Of a DNA stretch of 53,601 bases, positions 35,942 through 44,004 are shown one piece after another. Numbering within the stretch: the first letter of the stretch is position 1; each line of letters starts with the position of its first letter. The notes under the pieces were generated by a model, which saw only the letters and a list, made by a program, of their open reading frames with translations, made no database searches and was not told the origin of the DNA. This stretch comes from Rhizobiales bacterium UBA3584 (GTDB taxonomy: Bacteria > Pseudomonadota > Alphaproteobacteria > Rhizobiales > Devosiaceae). Both the position numbers and the translations under genes were made by a program. The stretch lies in contig DFMV01000014.1 in NCBI GenBank assembly GCA_002375765.1, positions 1-53,601 on the forward strand, written 5' to 3'.

Positions 35942-36220
35942 TCAGCCTTCCCGATAGTGCTGGATCCAGGTGGTCCGCAATCCGGCAAGCCCATGCTTGT
36001 CGATGGCGGCCTGCCAGTTGAGGAACTCGTCGACGCTCAGGGTGTAGCGCTCACAAGCCTCCTCGAGACTCAAAAGCCCACCACGAACGGCAGCGACGAC
36101 CTCAGCCTTGCGGCGGATGACCCAACGCTTCGTATTCGGAGGCGGCAGGTCGGCAATGGTCAGCGGGCTGCCATCGGGACCTATCACGTACTTCACGCGC
36201 GGACGCATTTGGACGGTCAT
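35942..36220 (-). CDS. sciP: CtrA inhibitor SciP
   Basis: The 92 residues are a DUF1153 protein: VKYVIGPDGSPLTIADLP, RWVIRRKAEVVAAVRGGLLSLEEACERYTLS, DEFLNWQAAI and HGLAGLRTTWIQHYR. In Caulobacter the DUF1153 protein SciP is a helix-turn-helix factor that blocks CtrA-activated transcription late in the cycle. The ATG has GAG six bases upstream. It sits between flgD and the fliF operon, with its own CtrA-like box upstream and a strong terminator downstream, so it is a separate unit. Confidence 0.93.
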   Translation of the reverse strand: MTVQMRPRVKYVIGPDGSPLTIADLPPPNTKRWVIRRKAEVVAAVRGGLLSLEEACERYTLSVDEFLNWQAAIDKHGLAGLRTTWIQHYREG

Positions 36221-36273
36221 TTTACTCTCTACTCAACCTGACCATAACCAGCGCCCACACTAGCGCAGGTGGC

Positions 36274-36288
36274 TTAAAATTTGGCTAA
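36274..36288 (-). promoter_or_regulatory. CtrA-like box before sciP
   Basis: Plus strand TTAA-N7-CTAA, read on the minus strand as TTAG-N7-TTAA, about 55 bases before the sciP start. Further TTAA half-sites follow at 36307-36310. CtrA activates sciP in Caulobacter, which would make a negative feedback loop here too. Confidence 0.5.
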
Positions 36289-36392
36289 GCGGAAACTTAC
36301 AATCGGTTAAGAGTGCATGCAGAATGCGACGGCAAAACGCATGCGGAGTTAGTGCGCCGCGAGTAAATTCAACGGGATAGGAATGTGTGCCG

Positions 36393-37094
36393 TCAGGCAG
36401 CTTCCTGCTCGGTCTCGGGGGTTTCCGGATCGGCGGCAGTGGAATGAACGGCCGAGATCGATGACAGCGGAATGCGCAAATCGCCGATCAGGATATAGGG
36501 CTCGGAGCCGCTGACGTCTACGCCTTCGACAACGCCCTGCATCTCGGTGGTGACCGGAACATAGGTTCCATTGGCATCGCGGGCGTCGATGGTGATCGTG
36601 AACTGGCCGGAGGTCAATTTGGTCCCGGACGAGGTCGTGCCGTCCCAGACAATCTGGTCGGTGCCGGCGGCAAGGGACAGGTTTTCGGTATAGACGACGT
36701 TGCCGCTGGAATCCTTGATGGTGATGTTGGTGTTTTCGGCTGCCGCATCCACGCGGTAAATCCAGTTTGCCACGCCATCGATAAGATCGGTTGTCGCACC
36801 AGAGGCCGTGACCGTTTTGCCAACATAGCTCACGGCCTGGGCGTTGGTCGAATTCTGCGAGGACTGCATCATCGCTTCAAGGAACTCATTTGTCTTGAGC
36901 TGCTGTTCTACCGATGTGAACTGCACCAGTTGCTGGGTGAACTGGTTGGTATCAAGCGGCTCGAGCGGGTTCTGGTTCTTGAGCTGGGTGATCAGAAGCT
37001 GCAGGAACGTGTCGAAATTGTCGGCGATGGTCTTGCGGCTGGTGCCAAGATCAGAGCTCGACGTCGTTGATGTGCCCGAGACGGAATCGACCAT
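36393..37094 (-). CDS. flgD: Flagellar hook cap protein FlgD
   Basis: Scaffold that caps the growing hook during assembly. The 233 residues have the N-terminal FlgD signature (FDTFLQLLITQLKNQNPLEPLDTNQFTQQLVQFTSVEQ, shown in part) that targets export, and a C-terminal FLG-like plus tudor domain (IVWDGTTSSGTKLTSGQFTI). It starts 12 bases after the fliK stop with AAGGA upstream, so fliK-flgD is one transcript reading from the sigma-54 promoter at 38571-38586. Confidence 0.93.
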   Translation of the reverse strand: MVDSVSGTSTTSSSDLGTSRKTIADNFDTFLQLLITQLKNQNPLEPLDTNQFTQQLVQFTSVEQQLKTNEFLEAMMQSSQNSTNAQAVSYVGKTVTASGATTDLIDGVANWIYRVDAAAENTNITIKDSSGNVVYTENLSLAAGTDQIVWDGTTSSGTKLTSGQFTITIDARDANGTYVPVTTEMQGVVEGVDVSGSEPYILIGDLRIPLSSISAVHSTAADPETPETEQEAA

Positions 37095-37106
37095 AGCTTA
37101 AGGTCC

Positions 37107-38528
37107 TTATACCCAGAGATTGACGGCATCGAGCCGCGCATAGCCATTTGGGGAAGTCGCCCGTTCGGGCAGGGCCGCAGCGGCCGAAGATGTGGCAGAT
37201 GCAGCGTCAATGAAGCTCATGCGCCAGGGAGAGCGTTCGGTCTCGCTTCCGCTATTGCCTCCACTTTGCTGGCCAAGTGAAAATTCCAGTTCGGTCTTGC
37301 TGGCATCCAGGCCGGCATCGGTCAATGCGCGCTGGAGCGCACGCTGGTCGCGCTGGAGCAGATCGAGGGTTTCGCTGCGCTCGACCGCGAGACGGGCGAC
37401 AACGTTGCCTGAAGTGTCCATTTCCATACGCACATCGATACGGCCCAACTCGGGCGGATTGAGCCGGATTTCGAACCGGTTGACCCCGTTCTGGACGTGG
37501 CGGGAAATCTCGGCTGCGATGTGGGGCAGATTGATCTGCGCTTCAGGACGCTGATAGAGCGCCGCCTCTGGGCGGGTCAGTGCTGCTGGACCCGATGTTG
37601 CGGGCTGCGGCTGCCCAGGCTGGATGGTAAGCCCGTCCGGTGTTTCGAGATTGTCCTGCGGAGCAGTTGCGGCCGGGCCGCCTGCGGCACCATTTTGCTG
37701 CGTGGTCGATTTTGTCTCGTTGCCGGCGGTCGGCTGAGCGGATGGGCTACTCTGAGCGAGCGAACGTTCGGAATTGCCCGAACCGTCGCTTTTCGGGGCC
37801 GCGACCGGTGCTTTTTCGGATGTGTCGGTTGCGCCGCTCTCTTCGGCTTGAGCGGCGATGGTTGCGGCGGGGTTGAGGCGCGTTTCGCTTTCAACGTGCT
37901 TGAGGGCGATCGTTGCCTGCGACTGCTCATCGGCCATGGCGCTCTGGATGGTCGCAACGTGGCTATCGAGCGTCCTGGCAAGTCCGGTCAGCTGTGCCGC
38001 GATTTCGGGTGCGTCATCGCGCAGCGTTTCGGCAATGCGGGACGAGAGCGCCGCAAGGGTATCGAGCGGCTCGAAATCTTCCCCGGTATCCAGCCCAAGT
38101 TCGGCAGCGAGATCGGAAAGCGCCGTCAGGGCAGGTGAGCCAAGCGGGGGCAGTGGAGCTCCCTGGTTGAGCAGGTCTTCTATTCCTGCCAGCAGGTTCT
38201 CGAGTTCGTCGAGATCTGATTGGTCGATCGGCTCGCCGTCCTTGAGTTTGCCGGACAGCGCAGCCAGATTTTCAAGAAGCACTGATAATTCGGTTCCCAA
38301 CTCGGCGGCCAGTTCCGTGCCTCCCAGTGGATCGGTCGCTGGGACGGAGGGCGCCAAGCCAGGGCCAATCTGATTGCCAGTGCCGGTGCCGGGCACCGGG
38401 CTCTGTTCAAGTGCGATAAGGCTCGAAAAGTCAATTGCGGCACCGGACTGGGTCGCGGATACCGGTTTGGCCGGAATGACGGCGGGCGCGGGGGAAGGTT
38501 TTGTTCCGATGCTGATCGCGTTGGTCAC
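37107..38528 (-). CDS. fliK: Flagellar hook-length control protein FliK
   Basis: Secreted ruler that fixes hook length and switches export specificity. The 473 residues have a low-complexity N-terminal and middle region (rich in Ala, Ser, Gln, Pro) and the conserved C-terminal Flg_hook domain (about 350-430: FEIRLNPPELGRIDVRMEMD and LLQRDQRALQRALTDAGLD). It begins at a GTG (38528) about 32 bases downstream of a sigma-54 promoter's expected start site. The unconserved N-terminal part is usual in FliK. Confidence 0.88.
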   Translation of the reverse strand: MTNAISIGTKPSPAPAVIPAKPVSATQSGAAIDFSSLIALEQSPVPGTGTGNQIGPGLAPSVPATDPLGGTELAAELGTELSVLLENLAALSGKLKDGEPIDQSDLDELENLLAGIEDLLNQGAPLPPLGSPALTALSDLAAELGLDTGEDFEPLDTLAALSSRIAETLRDDAPEIAAQLTGLARTLDSHVATIQSAMADEQSQATIALKHVESETRLNPAATIAAQAEESGATDTSEKAPVAAPKSDGSGNSERSLAQSSPSAQPTAGNETKSTTQQNGAAGGPAATAPQDNLETPDGLTIQPGQPQPATSGPAALTRPEAALYQRPEAQINLPHIAAEISRHVQNGVNRFEIRLNPPELGRIDVRMEMDTSGNVVARLAVERSETLDLLQRDQRALQRALTDAGLDASKTELEFSLGQQSGGNSGSETERSPWRMSFIDAASATSSAAAALPERATSPNGYARLDAVNLWV

Positions 38529-38541
38529 TTGGTTCGAACTC

Positions 38542-38553
38542 TTGTGCGCACAA
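38542..38553. promoter_or_regulatory. 12-bp palindrome in the fliK leader
   Basis: TTGTGCGCACAA is a perfect palindrome between the sigma-54 promoter and the fliK start codon. It could be a regulator site or a small leader hairpin. No family assignment is possible. Confidence 0.4.
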
Positions 38554-38570
38554 TTGGTCGATTACCGCGT

Positions 38571-38586
38571 TGCAAGAGGAATGCCA
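38571..38586 (-). promoter_or_regulatory. Sigma-54 promoter of fliK-flgD
   Basis: Minus strand TGGCATTCCTCTTGCA has GG and GC separated by exactly ten bases, the -24/-12 spacing of sigma-54 promoters, with the usual TGGC and TTGCA context. The predicted start site is near 38560, giving a leader of about 30 bases before the fliK GTG. Confidence 0.75.
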
Positions 38587-38681
38587 GTTTGAGGTTCTCC
38601 GCATTTCCTTTTTAAATCAGTGGCTTGGTTGAGACCGCATGATGCGCTTTTCGGTTCGGGCGGCAGGTTTGACCGGGGAAG

Positions 38682-38696
38682 CGGCAAAAAATGCCG
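38682..38696. promoter_or_regulatory. CGGCA-N5-TGCCG palindrome before fliK
   Basis: CGGCA (38682-38686), AAAAA, TGCCG (38692-38696), about 100 bases upstream of the fliK -24 element, the normal distance for a sigma-54 enhancer. It matches the fliF palindrome at 35825-35839 in arms, spacing and A/T spacer. Proposed FlbD enhancer site. Confidence 0.65.
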
Positions 38697-38703
38697 CTCC
38701 GCG

Positions 38704-38797
38704 TTGCGGTTCAAGCCGCAAGGGAGTAAAAGCCGCCATCTGTGCCGGATGGGAACGCCATCCGGTTTGTCCGCTGGCCCTTGACCCCAACCGGATG
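38704..38797 (+). promoter_or_regulatory. Possible structured leader of mnmA
   Basis: Two hairpins: TTGCGG/CCGCAA (38704-38709 with 38716-38721) and CCGGATGG/CCATCCGG (38745-38752 with 38758-38765). The 3' arm of the second, CATCCGGTT (38759-38767), is also perfectly complementary to AACCGGATG (38789-38797), which adjoins the ribosome site GAGAGA of mnmA. The two pairings exclude each other, the usual form of a translational switch. I know no riboswitch class that matches. Confidence 0.45.
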
Positions 38798-38805
38798 AGA
38801 GAGAA

Positions 38806-39954
38806 ATGGTGAACTCCCTTGGTTTCGACCGGCCCCCCGGCGAAACACGCGTCGTCGTCGCAATGTCGGGCGGCGTCGATTCTTCAGTCGTTGCCGGACT
38901 TCTGGCCCGTGAGGGTTATGAGGTGATTGGCGTTACCCTGCAGCTTTACGATCATGGTGAAGCCACGTTCCGCAAGGGATCGTGTTGTGCGGGGCAGGAT
39001 ATTCATGATGCCCGCCGCGTGTCGGCGACCCTTGGCATTCCCCACTACGTGCTCGATTACGAGGAGCGTTTCCGCAAAGCAGTGATCGAGCCGTTCGCCG
39101 AAAGCTACGCACTGGGCGAGACGCCCATTCCGTGCGTTTCGTGCAACCAGTCCGTCAAGTTCGTGGATCTGATGGAAGTGGCCCGCGATCTGGGCGCCGA
39201 TTGTCTGGCGACCGGTCATTATGTCCGCTCACGCATTGTCGATGGCAAGCGCCAGCTTTTGCGCCCGCTCGATGGCGACAAGGACCAGACCTATTTCCTG
39301 TTTGCCACGACAGCGGGCCAGCTCGATTTCCTGCGCTTTCCGCTGGGCAACATGACCAAGGACGAAACGCGGGAATTGGCACGCGACATGGGGCTGGTGG
39401 TTGCCGAAAAAAGCGACAGCCAGGACATCTGTTTCGTGCCCAAGGGCTCTTATTCCGATGTGATCAAGAAGCTGATGCCCGAAGCCGAAAAGCCCGGCGA
39501 TATCGTCGATGCCCATGGCCGCGTACTCGGGCGCCACAAGGGGATCATCCATTACACCATCGGGCAGCGGCGCGGCCTGGGCATTGCTTCGGGCGACCCG
39601 CTCTATGTGTTGCGGCTGGACGCCAAAACCCAGCAGGTGGTGGTGGGACCGAAATCTGCGCTCACGGCGCGGACGGTGCGGCTGCGTGACCTCAACTGGC
39701 TCGGGCCGCGTCCGCTGGCGGAAATGGCAGATGGCAATGGGCTGGCGCTCGAAGCCAAGGTGCGCTCGACGCGCGCGCCGCAGGAAGCCGTGGTCAATAT
39801 TCGGGACGGCGAGGTCTATGTCACGCTGATCGCCGGGGAAACCGGCATCGCGCCGGGGCAGGCCTGCGTTCTTTATTCCGACGACAGCGCAGATGCACAG
39901 GTTCTGGGCGGCGGGTTCATTGCCGAGGCGGTGCCGTCGGCGCTGGTCGCCTGA
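38806..39954 (+). CDS. mnmA: tRNA 2-thiouridylase MnmA
   Basis: It inserts sulfur at C2 of uridine 34 in tRNAs for Lys, Glu and Gln. The 382 residues have the PP-loop ATP motif MSGGVDSSV (20-28), catalytic cysteines in CVSCNQ and in the later [11 protein letters not shown], and the tRNA-binding TGHYVR and RGLGIA segments. The ATG at 38806 is preceded by GAGAGA. The gene is divergent from fliK across 277 bases that carry regulatory signals for both. Confidence 0.96.
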   Translation: MVNSLGFDRPPGETRVVVAMSGGVDSSVVAGLLAREGYEVIGVTLQLYDHGEATFRKGSCCAGQDIHDARRVSATLGIPHYVLDYEERFRKAVIEPFAESYALGETPIPCVSCNQSVKFVDLMEVARDLGADCLATGHYVRSRIVDGKRQLLRPLDGDKDQTYFLFATTAGQLDFLRFPLGNMTKDETRELARDMGLVVAEKSDSQDICFVPKGSYSDVIKKLMPEAEKPGDIVDAHGRVLGRHKGIIHYTIGQRRGLGIASGDPLYVLRLDAKTQQVVVGPKSALTARTVRLRDLNWLGPRPLAEMADGNGLALEAKVRSTRAPQEAVVNIRDGEVYVTLIAGETGIAPGQACVLYSDDSADAQVLGGGFIAEAVPSALVA

Positions 39955-39964
39955 CATAGCATCG

Positions 39965-40183
39965 CTATTGGGCGTCCTGAATCTCTTCTGGCGTTTCGGC
40001 GGCGGGCTCTGAGCCCGGTTCGATCGTCGAAAGGTCCTCGACTGCTGTCGATCCGGCGACATTGCCTTCGCCCCATTCATTGATGGTTGCGATGATTGTT
40101 GCACCAATGGTGATGACGGCCAGGGCGCCAAAGATCAGAAGGATGATGCGATTGCCCCAATTGGGCTTTTCGGTCTCGGCCAT
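39965..40183 (-). CDS. Small single-pass membrane protein
   Basis: The 72 residues are a short polar N terminus (MAETEKPNWG), one membrane helix (about 12-34, IILLIFGALAVITIGATIIATI) and an acidic tail. No family is recognised. The frame opens at 40333, but AAGGAG stands before the ATG at 40183, which is therefore chosen. The gene ends 10 bases from the convergent mnmA stop and is divergent from the sigma factor gene. Confidence 0.75.
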   Translation of the reverse strand: MAETEKPNWGNRIILLIFGALAVITIGATIIATINEWGEGNVAGSTAVEDLSTIEPGSEPAAETPEEIQDAQ

Positions 40184-40314
40184 GGCGTTCTCCTTGCTGA
40201 AGGCAGGTTGGTGCCTCTGACATAAGGCCGTGCGAGAAAAAATTCCAAGGATATTGCCGCGCCAATCGTCACACGTGCAAATAGACGTCGCGCGTGGCAG
40301 CTGAAAGGGCAGGG

Positions 40315-40842
40315 GTGGATCAGATTCTGGCAACAGAGGATACCATCGCCCGCGCGGCGAAGGGCGACCGCGCGGCCTTTGCCGCGCTGGTCTCGCTCCA
40401 TTACGATTTTCTCTACCGCACGGCGTATAAATGGTGCGGAAATCGCGAAGACGCTGAAGACGTAACCCAGGATGTCTGCATCAAGCTGGCAACGGCGATT
40501 TCCGGTTTCGACGGGCGGTCTGCCTTTACCAGTTGGCTCTATCGGATCGTGCTCAACGCGGTGCGGGACCGGCAGCGACAGGGTGTTCGGCGCAGTCGAC
40601 AGAGCGAAGCCCTCGCGCATGTGACGGCAAGCGAAATGGCGCCCGAACAGGAAAGTGTCGCCACCCAATCGCAAATCTGGGACGCCGTCCGCAAGCTTCC
40701 GGAAAAGCAACGTGATGCGGTTCTGCTGGTCTATGGGGAGGATATGGCGCATGCGGAGGCTGCGGCCATCATGGGAACCAGGGAATCCACCGTCTCCTGG
40801 TATGTTCATGAGGCCAAAAAGGCCCTGAAAGGCTTGGTTTAG
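40315..40842 (+). CDS. ECF-type RNA polymerase sigma factor
   Basis: The 175 residues have region 2 (AAFAALVSLHYDFLYRTAYKWCGNREDAEDVTQDVCIKL) and region 4 with a helix-turn-helix (LPEKQRDAVLLVYGEDMAHAEAAAIMGTRESTVSWYVHEAKK, shown in parts). I place the start at the GTG at 40315, which has AAAGGG upstream; a GTG at 40294 lacks a ribosome site. Two bases after its stop begins a membrane-anchored VWA protein whose cytoplasmic N terminus could hold the sigma factor, as anti-sigma factors do. The target promoters are unknown. Confidence 0.9.
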   Translation: MDQILATEDTIARAAKGDRAAFAALVSLHYDFLYRTAYKWCGNREDAEDVTQDVCIKLATAISGFDGRSAFTSWLYRIVLNAVRDRQRQGVRRSRQSEALAHVTASEMAPEQESVATQSQIWDAVRKLPEKQRDAVLLVYGEDMAHAEAAAIMGTRESTVSWYVHEAKKALKGLV

Positions 40843-40844
40843 AT

Positions 40845-42776
40845 ATGGACGACAAGCTCAAATCCGCACTCGGCGGCGTGACGCCTCCCCCGGCCTCCAG
40901 CGACGCGCGCGAACTGGCGCTGGCCGCCGCCATGACCGCCTTCGATGATGCGCAAGAGCAGAAAAATGCGCATGGCGTCCAAGGAATGCGCTCGGGTGAG
41001 CGTCTCAGGTCCATCGTTTCCAAGATCAAAGGGACATGGACAATGGATATGCGTATTCCGCTCGGCGCGACATTCGCCGCGCTTTTGGTGCTGCCGCTCG
41101 GCGTCGCCATGATGAACCGGACGCCGCTGACGCCTCTCGACCAGCTTTTCGGACGGCCCGAACAGGAAAGCGCCGGACGCGAAAGGGTGCAGGCCGAAGC
41201 GCCGCAAGCGGAGACATCGGCTGGCGTGTCATCCGATATGGAGATGGCCGATACCATGATTGCCGAACCGGCGCCCATGCCTGCGGCCGCGCCGGCCCCG
41301 GTGATGACGCAGAGACTGTCCAATGTCATGCCCTCGGGCGCCCAGGAATTCGGAGGTGCAGCGAGCGGTGTGTCAGGAGACCGGTTTACCGCGTTCGATG
41401 AAGGCGGCGTGCAGATCGTTGCCGACAATCCGGTTTCGACCTTCTCGATCGATGTGGACACCGCCGCCTATGCCTATGTCCGTCGTTCGCTGGAAATGGG
41501 GCAAATCCCACCGGCCGACGCGGTGCGGGTCGAGGAACTCGTCAACTATTTCGACTACAATTATCCCGCTCCGGTCGGCGACGCGCCATTCGAGACATCT
41601 GTGGCTGTGACGGAATCGCCGTGGAACCCGGAGAACCGGCTGGTTCATATCGGAATACAAGGCGAACCCGTTGATCTTGACGCCGTGCCGCCAGCCAATC
41701 TGGTGCTGCTGATCGACACGTCGGGTTCGATGGACGAGGCGAGCAAGCTGCCGTTGCTCAAGCGGGCGTTTGCGCTGCTGGTCAACGAAATGGGAGCCGA
41801 GGATTCGATCTCGATCGTGACCTATGCGGGAAGAGCGGGGGTTGTGCTCGAGCCGACGCCGGCGAGCGACAAGGCGACGATCCTGCAAGCGATCGAAGAT
41901 CTGGTGCCGGGCGGGTCGACCGCGGGGGCGCAAGGGATCGAGGCGGCTTACGATCTGGCTGAAAGAGCGATGATCGACAGCGGAACCAATCGCGTGCTGC
42001 TGGCAACTGATGGCGATTTCAACGTGGGGCTGTCCGACCCTGATGGGCTCGAGAGCTTCATCGAGACCAAGCGCGATGAGGGGATTTTCCTTTCGGTCCT
42101 GGGGTTCGGCACAGGCAATTACAATGACGCTGTCATGCAATCGCTCGCCCAGGCCGGAAACGGCAACGCTGCCTATATCGACAGTTATTCCGAAGCCCGG
42201 AAGGTTCTGGTCGAAGAGATGGGCGGCACGCTTTTGACCATTGCCAAGGACGTTAAAATTCAGGTCGAATTCAATCCACAGACGGTCTCGGAATATCGGC
42301 TGATCGGCTATGAAACGAGGGGCCTGGCGCGCGAGGATTTCAATGACGATGCCGTGGACGCAGGCGATATCGGGGCAGGGCACACGGTGACGGCGATCTA
42401 CGAGATCACTCCGGCCGGCGCACGCGGGTCGGTCGATCCGTTGCGGTATGGCAGCGATGTGGCTGTGGCACCTGACGGCAATGACGACGAGCTGGGGTTC
42501 CTGAAGCTGCGCTACAAGGCGCCCGATGGCGATGTGTCCGAACTGATCGAAAAGCCGATCCGGCTCGATACGGGCACGGCCATGGCAAGCGGCGATTTGA
42601 ACTTTGCAACCGCCGTTGCGGCCTTCGGGCAAAAGCTCAAAGGGTCGACGCATCTGCGCACAATGAGTTGGCCCGAGATCAGGGCACTGGCTGCTTCGGC
42701 GATTGAAGACGATCCGACGGGGCGGCGCGCGGAATTTTTAGGGCTGGTCGATATCGCCGAAAGCCTTGCGAACTGA
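40845..42776 (+). CDS. Membrane-anchored VWA protein (YfbK-like)
   Basis: The 643 residues have a cytoplasmic N-terminal region (1-70, with PPPASSDARELALAAAMTAF), one membrane helix (71-90), a low-complexity linker, a YfbK-type N-terminal domain (about 195-275), a VWA domain with the metal site DTSGSM near residue 291 and the later TYAG and ATDGDFN, and a C-terminal DUF3520-like region. The domain order matches YfbK-type proteins. The VWA part should lie outside the cytoplasm. It follows the sigma factor stop by two bases, so they form one unit; signal transfer across the membrane is inferred. Confidence 0.88.
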   Translation: MDDKLKSALGGVTPPPASSDARELALAAAMTAFDDAQEQKNAHGVQGMRSGERLRSIVSKIKGTWTMDMRIPLGATFAALLVLPLGVAMMNRTPLTPLDQLFGRPEQESAGRERVQAEAPQAETSAGVSSDMEMADTMIAEPAPMPAAAPAPVMTQRLSNVMPSGAQEFGGAASGVSGDRFTAFDEGGVQIVADNPVSTFSIDVDTAAYAYVRRSLEMGQIPPADAVRVEELVNYFDYNYPAPVGDAPFETSVAVTESPWNPENRLVHIGIQGEPVDLDAVPPANLVLLIDTSGSMDEASKLPLLKRAFALLVNEMGAEDSISIVTYAGRAGVVLEPTPASDKATILQAIEDLVPGGSTAGAQGIEAAYDLAERAMIDSGTNRVLLATDGDFNVGLSDPDGLESFIETKRDEGIFLSVLGFGTGNYNDAVMQSLAQAGNGNAAYIDSYSEARKVLVEEMGGTLLTIAKDVKIQVEFNPQTVSEYRLIGYETRGLAREDFNDDAVDAGDIGAGHTVTAIYEITPAGARGSVDPLRYGSDVAVAPDGNDDELGFLKLRYKAPDGDVSELIEKPIRLDTGTAMASGDLNFATAVAAFGQKLKGSTHLRTMSWPEIRALAASAIEDDPTGRRAEFLGLVDIAESLAN

Positions 42777-42780
42777 ACAA

Positions 42781-42805
42781 AAGGCCCAGGATTGTCCCGG
42801 GCCTT
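42781..42805 (+). terminator. Terminator of the sigma/VWA operon
   Basis: AAGGCCC (42781-42787) pairs with GGGCCTT (42799-42805), extended by GGA/TCC around a TTG loop with one A-C mismatch, and followed by TCTCT. It is five bases past the VWA stop and ends the two-gene operon. Confidence 0.85.
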
Positions 42806-42824
42806 TCTCTGTAATATCCGCACT

Positions 42825-43778
42825 CTAGTCTATCGGCTTAAGACCCGCTTCGATCTGGGCGCGCTTGGGTTCGAGGAAAGGCGGCAGGGCGAGGTGTTCG
42901 CCTAAAGTTTCCATCGGTTCATCGACATCGAATCCGGGGCCGTCGGTTGCGATTTCAAACAGGATGCCATTGGGCTCGCGGAAATAGAGCGAGGTGAAGT
43001 AGTATCGCGCGACTTCGCCGGAGGTGCGTAGGCCCGCCTGGGTTGCACGTGCCACCCATTGATCGAACTGTTTTTTGTCCGGTGTGCGGAAGGCGACGTG
43101 ATGTACGCCACCTGCACCGGGCCGGGCAAAGGGCAGATCGGGCTCGACGGCAACGTGCAGTTCGGCCGAAGCGCCGCCATCGCCCATGGCAAAGACATGC
43201 ACCTCGCCCTGAATGTCGGTCGCGGGATGGGTGCGGACTTTGCGCATGTTCATGACGGTCGTCAGCACGGCCTCGGAGCGCTTGAGATCGGGCACGCTCA
43301 TGGTGATCGGGCCCAGCCCCTTGATCTGGCGTTCCATGGGCACCGGGCTTTTGTCCCATGGGTTTGCGCCTCCGGCCCGCGTGTCGTTGACCAGCCGCAA
43401 GCGCTGGCCCTCGGGGTCTTCGAAATCGAGAGACATGTGACCGGCCCGTTCAGCGATATCGGAGGTCTTGACGCCATTGGCTTCGAGGCGGGTCTTCCAC
43501 CAGTCGAGCGCTGTTTCGCCCTCTACCCGGAATGCGGTGCGCACGATGGAATGGGTGCCACGTTGCTCGGGGGCGGCGGGCCAATCAAAGAAGGTGATAT
43601 CGGAGCCTGGCGAAGCTTTGCCGTCGCCATAAAACAGATGATAGGCGGTCGTATCGTCCTGATTGACGGTGCGCTTGACCAGCCGCAGACCGAGCACCTG
43701 CGTGTAGAACCGCAGATTTTCGCGCGCGTTGGCGGTTACGGCGGTCAGATGGTGCAGTCCGGTAAGTTCGAGGGCCAT
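42825..43778 (-). CDS. VOC-family ring-cleaving dioxygenase
   Basis: The 317 residues consist of two vicinal-oxygen-chelate halves. Metal ligands are expected at His in [11 protein letters not shown], His in [10 protein letters not shown] and Glu in [14 protein letters not shown]. It matches the MhqO/YkcA-like group annotated as ring-cleaving dioxygenase, thought to act on hydroquinones or catechols. The start at 43778 has GGAG eight bases upstream; an earlier ATG at 43808 does not. It is a single gene divergent from udgX. Confidence 0.9.
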   Translation of the reverse strand: MALELTGLHHLTAVTANARENLRFYTQVLGLRLVKRTVNQDDTTAYHLFYGDGKASPGSDITFFDWPAAPEQRGTHSIVRTAFRVEGETALDWWKTRLEANGVKTSDIAERAGHMSLDFEDPEGQRLRLVNDTRAGGANPWDKSPVPMERQIKGLGPITMSVPDLKRSEAVLTTVMNMRKVRTHPATDIQGEVHVFAMGDGGASAELHVAVEPDLPFARPGAGGVHHVAFRTPDKKQFDQWVARATQAGLRTSGEVARYYFTSLYFREPNGILFEIATDGPGFDVDEPMETLGEHLALPPFLEPKRAQIEAGLKPID

Positions 43779-44004
43779 GACGGTCTCCAAAAGCGAGTGT
43801 TGTTGCACCTAACATAGATCGCGTCGGGGTTTGCCAAAACGGGTGCAAACCTAATTCATTATTCGACACCGGCGAACGACGTAACCTGCCGATTCTGTCT
43901 AGGCGTCCATGCACGAGCGCGCTTTGCCGAGTCTTTGCGCAACCTGTCATGGTTCAAATCGTTCCTGACCTGAACCGCGCGACACAGCAAAGGGAGGCGG
44001 CATC

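Noticed and set aside
43945..43965. Possible LexA (SOS) box before udgX
   Set aside because: GTTC-AAATC-GTTC has a five-base spacer; alphaproteobacterial LexA sites need GTTC-N7-GTTC.
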